64,000 nt of DNA, taken from Nitzschia sp. pyKryTriq1. Lineage: Eukaryota; Bacillariophyta; Bacillariophyceae; Bacillariales; Bacillariaceae. Under the pieces are notes generated by a model that ran no database searches, was not told the origin of the DNA, and saw only the letters and a list, made by a program, of their open reading frames with translations. Of the stretch, positions 52,785-63,123 are shown in pieces. The stretch is from positions 248,001 to 312,000 of the forward strand of contig OY101124.1 of assembly GCA_956465555.1 (NCBI GenBank). Direction: 5' to 3'. The first letter of the stretch is position 1. Each line of letters begins with the position of its first letter. Position numbers and translations under genes: made by a program.

Positions 52785-54308
52785 TTAGGCGTCGTGGCTG
52801 GCTTTCTTCTTTTTTCGCCGGAGGCGGACCGGCGTCAAAACACTACTAGAGCAGGACGAAAACATGTTTCGCATAGAAGAGGGTCTGGGTGGGAGGGCAT
52901 CTCTGCCGTCCTCATCAACGGCATCGAGATCCTTGAAGTAGAAGTCGGGTGCGGAGGCGTTGAGCAGATCGGCATTTGCGTGTTGTCCTTCTTCTTCCGT
53001 CCTTGTCCTCTCCTCTGCCAAATCTACTGCAGAGTCTAGCAGCGAAGCGAGGGAAGCTTCTTCTCGATCTTTCGCCCTGAACAACGGAGGCAGATAGCGG
53101 CGAGGTGTAGACAAGGTCTTTGCGGCTTTCAAAAGGAGTAGACGTGCTGGAGAGGGGCTCGACAGGCCGGCACTACCTTTCCAGGGGCTCTGATTCTTGG
53201 AGGGCGACGGGAAGACGATCTCGCAAGGAATTTCTGCTTGTTCTTGTTCTCCTTCTGTGTCAGTATTCACTACCTTCTTTTTCGTCACCGCTGGACTGCA
53301 TGGGGGACGAGGTACATACTTAATCCTACGGAAGGACCTTTGTTGCTTCTGTTCTACTTTTGTAGTAGGGTCGTCTCGTTGATTTGCAATATGATGGAAC
53401 TCATCGTCCATGCTTTTGTTCCTGTTATGATCATGATCATTGTTGGGGTCATCCTCAACTAAAATTGTCCTCGATTGTTTCCTTCTGCTTTCTCTCGGGG
53501 ACTTGTTGGTGCTTCGACTGTCACTTTGGCGACGACGATTGCAAATACCACTCTCTTCTTCAAGATTACATGTGCCCCAATCGGCATTTCCAAGAAGATC
53601 GGAAGTGTCAACTCCCGCTTGATGTTTCGTCATGGAAGCTTTTGGTGAAGATTGTTTGCTCTTGTGGTGGCGCCGGCCGCCGTTGGAGCTTTTCTTTTCA
53701 CCGCTCGAAGAAGTCGATTTCTTACGGCCTTTCCTAAGTTTTGGGCTAGTCTGCTCTTTAGCCTTGCTCGTGCTCTTTTCAGCCGTGCCATTCTGGTTTG
53801 ATTTGGTTCGTTTTCTGCTGGGAGTATGAGGAGACTTCTTCAGGGCCAGAGGAGGCGGTGGTGGAATTCCCTCCTCTTGCTCGCATGGGACTGGATCAGC
53901 ACCAATACTAGTATTCGACGATCCGTCGGAAGAAGAAGGAACTGTTGCTAGTGTGAGTGAGGACTCACGACGTCTCGAGGAAGAGGGCTTCTCGAATGAC
54001 ATCGAGCCGCCCAAGGAGAGTGGAGGAACAAGACTGGGCGCCGGCTGATGGACGAGATGCACCTTTCGCCTCCCTCCCGGGGTTATTAGCGGAGACTTGT
54101 TGCTGTTAAAAAGCTGTTCAAGATCCGTTCTTCCCCACGATCCCATGCTATCCATGCTGTCTCCCAATTTTTCTTGCTCTTCAGAATCGGCACCGGGTGG
54201 TGGCTTGTTGTTCCCTCGTGCAACCTTTTGAGCTGTTGCTTTTGCCGTCTTTTCCTTCTTGTCCTTCTTGGCAGAGGAACTCCTCGCTCCTCGCGGAGGC
54301 AATGCCAT
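52785..54308 (-). CDS. Disordered Lys/Ser/Pro-rich protein with W-x4-LE motifs
   Basis: A 507-residue protein of unknown function. It begins MALPPRGARSSSAKKDKKEK, then has SMGSWGRTDLEQLFNSNKSP near residue 60 and a second, similar NADWGTCNLEEESG mid-chain. The first closely resembles SSWAHADLEQLL in the gene at 37733, suggesting a shared docking motif or common descent. The rest is basic and Ser/Pro-rich, with blocks such as RSFRRIKYVPRPP, VFPSPSKNQSPWKG and LSTPRRYLPPLFRAKDREEA. A final basic patch reads VRLRRKKKKASHDA. No membrane segment or enzyme motif. ATG at 54308 has a strong context (ACACCATGG); an ATG at 54341 (MHQVQL) is possible, and the longest frame starts with TTG. Probably a nuclear or cytoskeletal phospho-regulated protein; that is inference. 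Confidence 0.68.
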   Translation of the reverse strand: MALPPRGARSSSAKKDKKEKTAKATAQKVARGNNKPPPGADSEEQEKLGDSMDSMGSWGRTDLEQLFNSNKSPLITPGGRRKVHLVHQPAPSLVPPLSLGGSMSFEKPSSSRRRESSLTLATVPSSSDGSSNTSIGADPVPCEQEEGIPPPPPLALKKSPHTPSRKRTKSNQNGTAEKSTSKAKEQTSPKLRKGRKKSTSSSGEKKSSNGGRRHHKSKQSSPKASMTKHQAGVDTSDLLGNADWGTCNLEEESGICNRRRQSDSRSTNKSPRESRRKQSRTILVEDDPNNDHDHNRNKSMDDEFHHIANQRDDPTTKVEQKQQRSFRRIKYVPRPPCSPAVTKKKVVNTDTEGEQEQAEIPCEIVFPSPSKNQSPWKGSAGLSSPSPARLLLLKAAKTLSTPRRYLPPLFRAKDREEASLASLLDSAVDLAEERTRTEEEGQHANADLLNASAPDFYFKDLDAVDEDGRDALPPRPSSMRNMFSSCSSSVLTPVRLRRKKKKASHDA

Positions 54309-56137
54309 GGTGTCGCGGTTGGTCAGTTGTACTTGATGCATGATGCATTCCAAGTAGTAAAAAATAAGATTGCCAGAAATGCAAATTATTCTGGATTACT
54401 TTTATCTGCTGTATGGAGTGAGTGCATGCTGTAGCATAGTATTCAAAGGATTATCTTTTCCCCTCTAAACTCTAAGCTTTCCGCTTTGCAAGTTGCCCGA
54501 TCACCGCAAAAAAGAACATACTGGTAGTTTTTTCATATGATGAGATTGACAATACGAGTAAGTGTAGAGGGGCATCGACGTTCCTGGGGATTTTACCGGG
54601 AAAAATGATTATGCCCCGGACATAGTAGAAATGTCAACAGGTATAAATGTTCGTGCCATTCGGGATTGAAATCCGTGAAGAAGGGAGCGAAGCTTGAGGC
54701 GCTGGCAGCGCGTGGGCGTATTGCCTCGTCTTGTGCGTGTCTGGTGGCGCTGAAGCGCGTTGGAGTTTGGGGGATGCGCGCGCTGGCGGGCGCATTGTGT
54801 AGTGTACTGTAGTAGGAATAGCAATAGGCAAAGCAATTAGTTGTATGAAGACGTTCGGAGTCCTACGTTGCCAGTTATGCATGGAAGAGAAGCTTGCAAT
54901 TCTACGTGCCCACTGGGAACAGCCCGAGCTACTACTCAACTCAATTATTGAGGTCGAGGAAAGCTGCAAGCATAGGACTAGGTTCCATCGTCAAGCGACA
55001 ACACCACAATTATCGGATTGGTGAACAGGTTTTAAAAACGTCAGCACTGTCCCGCCCAAAGGGTAAGGGCGGGATAAGGGCAGGACGGGGGGCGGGACAA
55101 CGCGGCTGAGTGAGTCCCGCCCTTACTCCGTAACCTTCCCCCTCACGGTGCTTGGGGACTGCCCCAAGTAAAGATGTGCCGTAGGGCTGGTACTAAAGTC
55201 AATCACAAGCTGAGAGCACATCATACGAGTTCCGCGTGTAATAACACAACACATTTGGGAATCAGGGAATGCTCTCGAATGCACTCACGGATAGTCGCTT
55301 GCAGCGAGTTTGTGTGCGAACCCATTACATCGATCAAAAACAATCTTGAACCGATACATTCAATACCAAAGCACAACTTTCGACCGTATTGGGGAAGCAT
55401 CATTACAATCCTTTGGAGTGATGCCGAAATGCCTCCCATCACCATGATTTTAAGGCCTCATAGATGGCTAGAGTGTAGTAGTAAATAGAACACATGAGAT
55501 GACACTACTCAAAGATCTTTAGTGTCCCCCCCCACTATTACAACTATTTGACATCTTTCTTGAGTCTTTCTAGCGTCATCTAGGCTTCGAAAGTTAGCAT
55601 TGAATTGATGTAGAGTTTACCGCGATGTTGCCCGTAGCTGTCGTTCGGCGTCTGTCGTTCGATCCAATGTCGACTGCTTCGATTGTTGTTTGGTACTTAA
55701 TTTACGTGGAAATCCACGATGGTACTTGCTCTACGGCACATCCAGCGGCCAAGCACCGTGGCTGTGTACCGGCAGTCTCTATTTACAGGTATTTCGTTCC
55801 GTACAATCAACGAGTGAGTACCAGTAAGAGTACAAATAATAGTAAACAATGACGATGAATGATGGACCGGGACCCCTTTCGATCGATCCACCCCTGAGCG
55901 GAAGAAGATTCTGCTGCTAACCCACGAGTCCTCCCCTTCGATCTTCCAGAAATATGATGGTGGTGGAGCAGCAGCATTCGCGAGCAGCGAAGCTCGATTG
56001 TTTATCCGGCCGACGACGCACGTCGTGCGCTCGTCTGCCGGCCCGGCGGTGTAGAAGCAATAAGATGTTTGATTTTTTCGATGCCTTCTACGACGAGGAG
56101 GGATAGATGCGATCAGTTTTGTAATGTGTGTTTGATT
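54309..56137. other. Intergenic interval with GC-rich inverted repeats
   Basis: No gene firmly supported. It contains two nested GC-rich inverted repeat pairs at 55049-55126 and a short minus-strand ORF (55221-55445) beginning IMVMGGIS-like sequence that could be a decayed transposase scrap. Confidence 0.5.
55049..55126. repeat. Nested GC-rich inverted repeats
   Basis: GTCCCGCCC (55049-55057) pairs with GGGCGGGAC (55090-55098), and GTAAGGGCGGGA (55063-55074) pairs with TCCCGCCCTTAC (55115-55126). The pairs interleave, so they allow alternative hairpins. The DNA is far more GC-rich than its surroundings. Confidence 0.75.
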
Positions 56138-57178
56138 TTATACGCAAAAAATTTCCTTCGGGAAGTCGTGGCCATCATCATCATTATCATCATTGTCCAT
56201 TAGTCCACCATTCAAGTTCGACGTTTGGTGATACTGCTGGCGTTCTTTGCTGGATGCTCGATTTCGCCGTAAGCTCGCACTTCTTTCGGTCAACTCTCCC
56301 CAAGATGGAGGGCTGGGTCTCGATCGGTGTCGGGAGCGCTTACTATTACTACTTCCAGGAGAAGAATCCTTGCTTTGAATCGAGAACTGGCGAGCAGGTG
56401 CTGTCGGCGTGGAGGATGATCGCCGAAACCGACAAGGCTCTGCTGGTACTTCTTCTTCGTCCCCGTTGTTGCTGCTGGCATCGCTTGAGCGAAAAGTGGT
56501 GCCACCACTTTTGAGTGAAAACGAGCCACTCGAATGCGAGCTGTTGCCGATTGATGACGTCTCAAAACTGCAATTGCGCGATGGTGGTGGTGCTCGGTCT
56601 GTGGCACATGTTTTGAAAGAGGTTTTCAAATTCGAGGGACACGAGTTGTGTCTCGTTTTGCGCCCGGACGCACTGCGCCTTCGTGGACTTGGCATTACAG
56701 GAGACGAGAACGGAGACTCCCACCTGCTGCTGGAGACGCTTGGACTCTCAACCGGCGGCCCTACTAGCGGAAGAACGTCTGGTCGTTCTTCGAATGGAAA
56801 TGAGCCCCGAGAGTGCCAGCTTCTTGGCGTTGTTGACGGAGAAGGGTCTGTAGCACATGTCCTGAAAGAATTCCGCGGGGAGAGAGTAGCTTTGAGATTC
56901 GAAGAAATGCGCTTGGGATTTGGCATCGCTGGAGACGAGACCGGAGACTTCCATCTACCGGGGCACTTGTCGACAAGCGGCACCGATGAATCCTTCGAAG
57001 ACCAGCGATGATCGTTCATGCTGTGTCTTCGTTTTGATAGTAGTAGCGCGGGTTCCCCTTCTGTACAATAGCCAGCCGAAGAAAATTTGATGCCGGCATC
57101 ACATCCTACTTCCCCTTCTCGTGGATCTTTGATAGTATGGCGGCGTTTTTGTTGAAAATCAACCGTCATCATGGTCAT
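56138..57178 (-). CDS. Disordered Ser/Arg/Pro protein with an internal duplication
   Basis: I do not recognise this 346-residue protein. It carries phosphosite-like motifs (KRRHTIKD and KRRHSMND near the N-terminus, FRRSSSTP later). An imperfect internal duplication is visible. RWKSPVSSPAMPNPKRISS followed by SFRTCATD recurs as RWESPFSSPVMPSPRRRSA followed by SFKTCATD, about 85-100 residues later. A SWGELTERSASLRRNRASS block and an acidic DDNDDDGHD stretch lie near the end. No membrane segment. Single exon; ATG at 57178 (MTMMTVDF) is first. It is the fourth protein of this Ser/Arg-rich style in the window. Confidence 0.62.
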   Translation of the reverse strand: MTMMTVDFQQKRRHTIKDPREGEVGCDAGIKFSSAGYCTEGEPALLLSKRRHSMNDHRWSSKDSSVPLVDKCPGRWKSPVSSPAMPNPKRISSNLKATLSPRNSFRTCATDPSPSTTPRSWHSRGSFPFEERPDVLPLVGPPVESPSVSSSRWESPFSSPVMPSPRRRSASGRKTRHNSCPSNLKTSFKTCATDRAPPPSRNCSFETSSIGNSSHSSGSFSLKSGGTTFRSSDASSNNGDEEEVPAEPCRFRRSSSTPTAPARQFSIQSKDSSPGSSNSKRSRHRSRPSPPSWGELTERSASLRRNRASSKERQQYHQTSNLNGGLMDNDDNDDDGHDFPKEIFCV

Positions 57179-58038
57179 GGCGGTCTGGTTAGATGATAAT
57201 ATAATTGAGACTCGCCTGAGAAAAACAATAATGGTATGATGTGATGAAAAAATTAAATTACCTTTCTTCCAATAATAACGCGGGAAAGGTTTGGGAGGGC
57301 GTGTAAATAATACCGGTATCGGTATTGTAGCTACTAACTAGAGTGGGCGGGGGAGAAACAATTATGCCGGCCCGAGAGTGATCGATTGGGGAATACTATG
57401 GTTGTCAAAGCAAACATCATATATGCCTCTGAGTTCTGGACGGCGGAAAGCACGCATGAAGGAATCTCCCTGGAGATCATAATATTTTACAGTATTATGA
57501 TTTATGACCATGGATATTCATTATTCCGATCGCACAAATGCTAGAAAGTATATGCCCTTTCCCCGAGTGAATTTTTGTTCCTGGGTATTATTGTTTTACT
57601 ATGATGTCGTGCGTGGCGGAAAAACTAGATGGCGGTTCCAATCTGATGTTCTATCCGCTGTACGTAATACTGCATGCACGAGTACCGGTATGATACTTGA
57701 ACTACTGTGAATGTAGTCGAAAAATAATCTACCATAAAATCTACTAACAATAACACGGGGTTCTCATCTCCGAAATCGTACAAGTCGGTGCGCTCTCACC
57801 CCTTTTGGACGCGAAATGCGTCAAGTCGGTTGGAGAGCCGAAAGCACACGGTGGGCACGCGGTGTCAACAAGTCGCGAAACACAACAGTAGCTAGTATTA
57901 TGATGCATCTCGTAGCAGTACTTGTACAACTACTTGTACTTGTACTCGTCTCTACTCTAGCTAGAGCTACTAGCTAGTAGTAGAGTAGAGAGCTGAGGTA
58001 ATTTAGTAACTACTGTCACTCTAGTAGTACTAAGTACT

Positions 58039-58095
58039 ATATCGTAAAGCAGCGAAGTACTAGTACTACTACACTCTGTGGCTGCTTTACGATAT
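58039..58095. repeat. 15-bp inverted repeat with 27-bp loop
   Basis: ATATCGTAAAGCAGC (58039-58053) and its exact reverse complement (58081-58095). The arm's GTAAAGCAGCGAA also occurs at 23054-23066. Confidence 0.85.
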
Positions 58096-58280
58096 TACAA
58101 GTACTGACTAAAAATAATTCTAGAGAGTCGCTAGCTTGCTCGCTGATGGCACTACACAGTACTACTACTAGGAATGCGCGGTGCTTTCTTTTATGTTTCT
58201 TTGGGTGCCATTTGCTGTTCCTCGAGAAGAAGCTTGGCATGGAATAAAATTCGTGGGGCCGCCGTATGAAGATTCTCACG

Positions 58281-58306
58281 TGCTGCTGCTGCTGCTGCTG
58301 CTGCTG
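58281..58306 (+). repeat. CTG trinucleotide run
   Basis: About eight to nine CTG units in non-coding DNA. Confidence 0.9.
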
Positions 58307-59575
58307 TTACCGTCGTCCTTTATCATGACGAGCATTATTGTTATTGCGTTGGTGTGAATTGTTTTGTCGAAAAATGCGATGAAAACGAGCGACGCGGAGG
58401 TCGATTTGCGGCGCACAGACAGTACGGTACAGTAGAATTTTTTTCAACTACACAGTAGTGCGTGAACGTTTTGAGGGGTTGTGAACGTGCGTGTTGTTAT
58501 CGTCCAGCGTCTGTTCTTTGTCGGGTAGAATAAAACGTCGCAAAAGGCGACGAAACGAGCGACGCGGCGGTAGATTTATTTTTCAGCTACCGTCCGAAAT
58601 CTACTTTCTTCAGTCACCGTAGACCTATTTCTACATACGGGAAATCCGCATCTGGTAGAAAAGTACGACTTCGGTAGATTTTTCAGGGTTATGTGCCCGT
58701 ATCTCTCCTCTACTACCGGTACCGGTACCGCGGATTCCCTGCAGGTCAACACGGAAAAGCACGGTCCAAATAACATTAAATGAGATTCTCAAATGCACGA
58801 CTAATGGGGCTGCGTACTTTCCAGAAATTGAGCGGAAAACTATTTTAGTCCTTTTGTCCGTAAATCCTACGAGATTTTTGTATCATACCAGCATTCTTTT
58901 GGCCGCCAATGCTCTTCACCGCATCTCACCGTGTAAAGGACAGTCATGTAGTAGAAATAATCAGACCACAAGCTACAAGTATCGCTAGAAAGAGAGACTT
59001 CTCAGAGGAGTCGTCGTCATAACAAGGTACCACAGGTACCAGTAGCTACAACTACCGGTACGACTGCCGACTTTCGTTAGCCACGTAAGCACGCGGTCGA
59101 GGGACAGACGCGGACGCATGAAACCACGAGTAGACTACATAATGGACGGACGTTACTAAACGTCACCTGATTTATTTACTGCACTGGTGCATGCAGTTAG
59201 TACTGTACCGGTTTACCGGTATGATAAGGTATGTACTGTACCGCCAGTAGAGTTAGTATGGGCGGGGTTGGAACCTGTACCTGCCCTATTTTTAGCGATC
59301 ACAGATGCGACACGAAACACATACCGGTACTTAGTATCATGGCGCAGCGCGATGCGATCGATCCGCCATCTATCATCACCACATTCTCACTCAACCGATG
59401 AAAGAATTGCAAACGAGCGAGAATTGAGAGTACAGGATGACTTCATTCCGATTATCGCCGTATTCAATAATACAGTAATATTTCATCAAACAAGCGAATC
59501 CGTTGAGCTCATAATCGGCCTCGACATTTGAAATAATTGTTTGACAAATTGTCGGAGATTGGAAGCAAAGGTACC

Positions 59576-62574
59576 ATGTCGGGTTCAAGTGCGATATCTC
59601 GCCGCCAGAAGGTATCGCTCGATGCATCGTCAGTGGAAGTGGAAGTCCTGGAATTGACGGGTAGCTTCGAGTCCGTGCAAAGCACAGAAGGATCTGAGAC
59701 ATCGGCCGGGATCAGCGCTAATGCTGTCCGAGAAGAAGAAAGAGAGTTCTTTCAGAAAGCAAGAAATTGTCTTTCGCCCGGAGGCTTGTTCCGTCACGTC
59801 GTGCATTTCTACGCCGAGAGGAAACTTGTTATCTTCTTTTGGATTCACTTTGTCAGTACAATCATCATTTGGTTTCATTTTGGTCTCGTCAAATTTGAGG
59901 AGCTAAAGAAAACCGTCCCTGAAGGAGCTCCGAGATATTGGATGAAACGCGTCATTCCTGCGATTGAGTTTGGAAGGTAAGAAAACGCGCGATTCTCTTT
60001 ACGAACCCTTTTTGATCCCGTATCTCAACCGTCTACCCGTATGTACTATGCATCTTTCTAGTATGCATGCAATCCTTTTCCAGATGACCCTTATACCACT
60101 TACCATGTCCAGATATACTATCGCTTCTCTGTCAGATAGCATCGTCGATAAGATTGTACCACTCAATCGAACTCTTCGGATGCATATCCACTTGGGCTAC
60201 GTGATGATTTCAATTGTTTTCTTCGCAACTGCATTATTCTTTACATTCTTCGGAATAAACTGTGTGGAGGGCGACGAAACTTTCTGCGCGAAATTCACTT
60301 CTGAGATTATGATAACGGTAGGTACAAGAATACCTAAGGAGCACCTGCTGTGCACTCTTATTCTATCTCAAATTGCATCTGCTTCTTGTTCCTGATTCCA
60401 AAGGGCTACGCAATTCTGTTTATGTTTCTCGTGGTTCTCGGAACTAGCTACTTTCGACACAAGATCCCGTATGAGCTCTTCTATGCGGTTCATCACATTG
60501 TTTTCATCATGTTTTTCGTTACCATCGCGCATACCTTTGATATCGAACAAAGATCAGGAAGGAAGGAGAGGAGCCAAACATTTATGTGGTTCTCCTCTAC
60601 TCTGGCTTTTTACATGTGCGACCGCGCTGCCATGTACATCAATCACTGGTATGATACAAAACTTCAAGGATCGTCCGTGGTTACTGGTAGCGATGGCTCA
60701 AGGACCATTCTGCTTCGTGTGAAGCGTCCTGCTTTGCTTCGGTTTAGCCCGGGACAGTACGTGTTCTTGCGGATGAATAAGATTGATAACTTCTGGCACC
60801 CTTTCTCCATCGCCTCGTGCCCAGATTCTTCAGAACTTGAGTTCTACATCGAGGTCTATGGAGAAAAATCGTGGACGGCATCCCTATGGAGTTTTCTTGA
60901 GTCAAAGGAAGGAAACTCTTTGAGGGTCGAAGTGATGGGTCCCTACGGTACATCAATCGCCAAACCTGGAAGTAACTCCCATGTACTGGCGATCGGGGCA
61001 GGCACGGGTATTGTTCCAGTCCTGAGTCTATTCAAGGCGCACGTCAGGGATTTACTTCAACTTGATCCGAACCGTTTCTTTGCAGAAATTAAGAGCCGTG
61101 AAAGAAAGGTCAGAATGATGGAAATCGCTGAGGAGGCAGTAAAAGGATCAATGATTTCCAAGGCAGCTTCTGGGTGCAAGCGAGACCACGGAGATCATGA
61201 TCGTCTGGTCAGTCGAAACAATGAGCTGAGCGGCGTCATCCGCAGAAGCGTGAATCGCCACGAAAATTTGGCAACTGACATTGAAGTCAAAAGCAATATG
61301 AAGATGATGAAGAAAGCGGCATCTGATGCTACAAGGTCCATTTGGGGCGTATTTTTTCTTGCGTCACTTCCTGTGATGGGAATAACCCTATTTGGACTCA
61401 CTGTGTCTTGGAATACTATTCCCATTGATCTCCATCCCAACATGATGGAGATATTGAAGATATTTACCATTGTGTTTCAAGCCCTATTCGGTGTGGTGGC
61501 TTTATTCATTTGGGACTTGAAGGGAATCTTGGCGTTTGTCGACGTGGCGGTCGTCGTCGCCAGCCCTTTCTTGGACGCCCATTTTTTCCGGATTTGCGAT
61601 ACACTTGGTTCCTTGAGACCCGTCGACATCTTTATCTACTCCTTGTTCGTTCTGTACATGACGGGACGCCTGTGGGACAAGACCGTTTCACCTCGCCATT
61701 CAACTTGGCAGGAAGCTTCACAATTGGGATCTGCGTCGAAAGTCGTCGAGAAGTTTACGTTGGTGTGGACAACTAAATGTGCTTCTCAGGTGTCTGCTTT
61801 GTTACCTTCCATCGCGGCGCAGTGGGAGATCCTCGTATCCACCTGGGGTCTTGAAAATGCTTTGGAAGCCTGCAGGTAAGTTTTCATTGAGCCTACATGA
61901 GTAAGCACTGCCTCCTAAGTGCGGGGCACCTTCAAGTTTGGAACCGGGACTACTTGCCATATGGCTCTCTGAAAGCCTAACAAAACCCATTGTATCACTC
62001 TCTGCTCTCGTATAACAATAGTATTTCCATCCATGTTACTGATACAGATGAAACCGCATGTAACAAGCTCCGTTCGGAAATTTGTTTCACAAGTCTCTTT
62101 CTCAGTGGAGCCATCAAGTTTGGTCGGGCCGATCTTGAGCGCGTTATCGAAAACCACAGCATCGACTTGGTGTGCACGCGCAGCAGCTCACATTCTCTCC
62201 TTGTGTTTTGCGGTAGTCCCCGTCTTGCCGGAGAGCTGCACGCATACAAAATTTCCAATGATATGATCCTGGCCATCACCGGAAGCAAGAAGCATCAGAT
62301 GGATTTCATCGGTGAATGCTATGGTGGACCCAAACGAGAAACTTCTACGATTGTTTCGACTGATGGTAAGGATGACATGGAGTCCGAAGTTCCTTTGACA
62401 ACTCGAAAGTCGATGAGGTACAGCAGTCTTCGAAAGAACAACAGTTTGAACGAGATTCTCGATTTGCTCCCCGCGGGCGCCAAAACGAGCGACGACATGG
62501 GCACCAACCAGCAGGACAAGAAGAATGGAACCGACTCACCGCACGTCCGCTTCGGACAAACATGGGAATGCTAA
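59576..62574 (+). CDS. Ferric reductase/NADPH oxidase-like flavocytochrome with split NADP domain
   Basis: A predicted 893-residue membrane oxidoreductase moving electrons from NAD(P)H through FAD and heme. Exons are 59576-59976, 60062-60317, 60404-61875 and 62022-62574; the introns (85, 86 and 146 nt) rebuild a continuous protein (AIEFG-SMHAILF; EIMIT-GYAILFM; LEACR-SISIHVT region). Helices lie near 84-104, 135-150, 178-200, 220-236 and 248-266. Heme-type histidines are His175/His177, His249/His250 and His262 (13 apart). FAD motif WHPFSIAS (350-357); first NADP motif LAIGAGTGIVP. Then comes an insert of about 225 residues with several more hydrophobic helices (IWGVFFLASLPVMGITLF; FQALFGVVALFIW; IFIYSLFVLYM) before the NADP domain resumes at FTLVWTT and ends with VFCGSPRLAGELH. 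ATG at 59576; the longer frame begins with TTG. Iron reduction and superoxide production are both possible. Confidence 0.88.
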
Positions 62575-63123
62575 GTTGGAAAGTAATCAACATGCGCCCG
62601 TAGCCGCAAGCTACTACTACTTCTCAAAAATCAATCCGTTTTAGCACATACCGGTATCAACAGGTTTCGGTGCATATCAAAAGATGGGAGTGTGGAGTTG
62701 GAAATCAATCAACCTACGAATACTTCCCAATCCGTCTCTCAAGCGCAGACAAGTTTCGTAGTAGGTATGTATCGTCTGTGCATGCATAGTATATCATTCA
62801 TAATTATTTATAATCATAACATTATCATTCATCACGCATATTGGTCCACTATTAGTATTTGTAGAGTATCGTACATAGGTCCAACTTGATGCACTCAAAA
62901 GGCGTCAAAGGACATGTTGTTAGACAGATCGGGACAGATACAGATAGTGCTGGTAGTAGTAGCATACGGTAGATGAGAAAAGTAGATAGGAAAAACAAGT
63001 CGGCTTATTTTGGATTTAGAGTAGTGCACATGAAGTATTGTTGATTTGATTTTAAAAAAGTGCAATGCTGTTCTTCTTGGCTATGGTGTGAGTAAGCGAG
63101 TGAGTGTGTCAGTTAGTTGACTA
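62575..63123. other. Convergent 3' spacer
   Basis: No gene seen; A/T-rich, TACCGGTA at 62649. Confidence 0.6.

Larger units (their letters stand above)
57179..59575. other. Longest intergenic interval
   Basis: No gene seen in 2.4 kb. TACCGGTA is dense here: 57311, 57683, 58714, 58720, 59053, 59214 and 59322. There is a 15-bp inverted repeat at 58039-58095, a CTG run at 58281-58306 and CTAGTAGTAG-rich DNA at 57950-58030. Confidence 0.6.

Noticed and set aside
55174-55488. 104-residue plus-strand ORF
   Set aside because: No domain, and it lies opposite an equally open short frame in GC-skewed repeat DNA.
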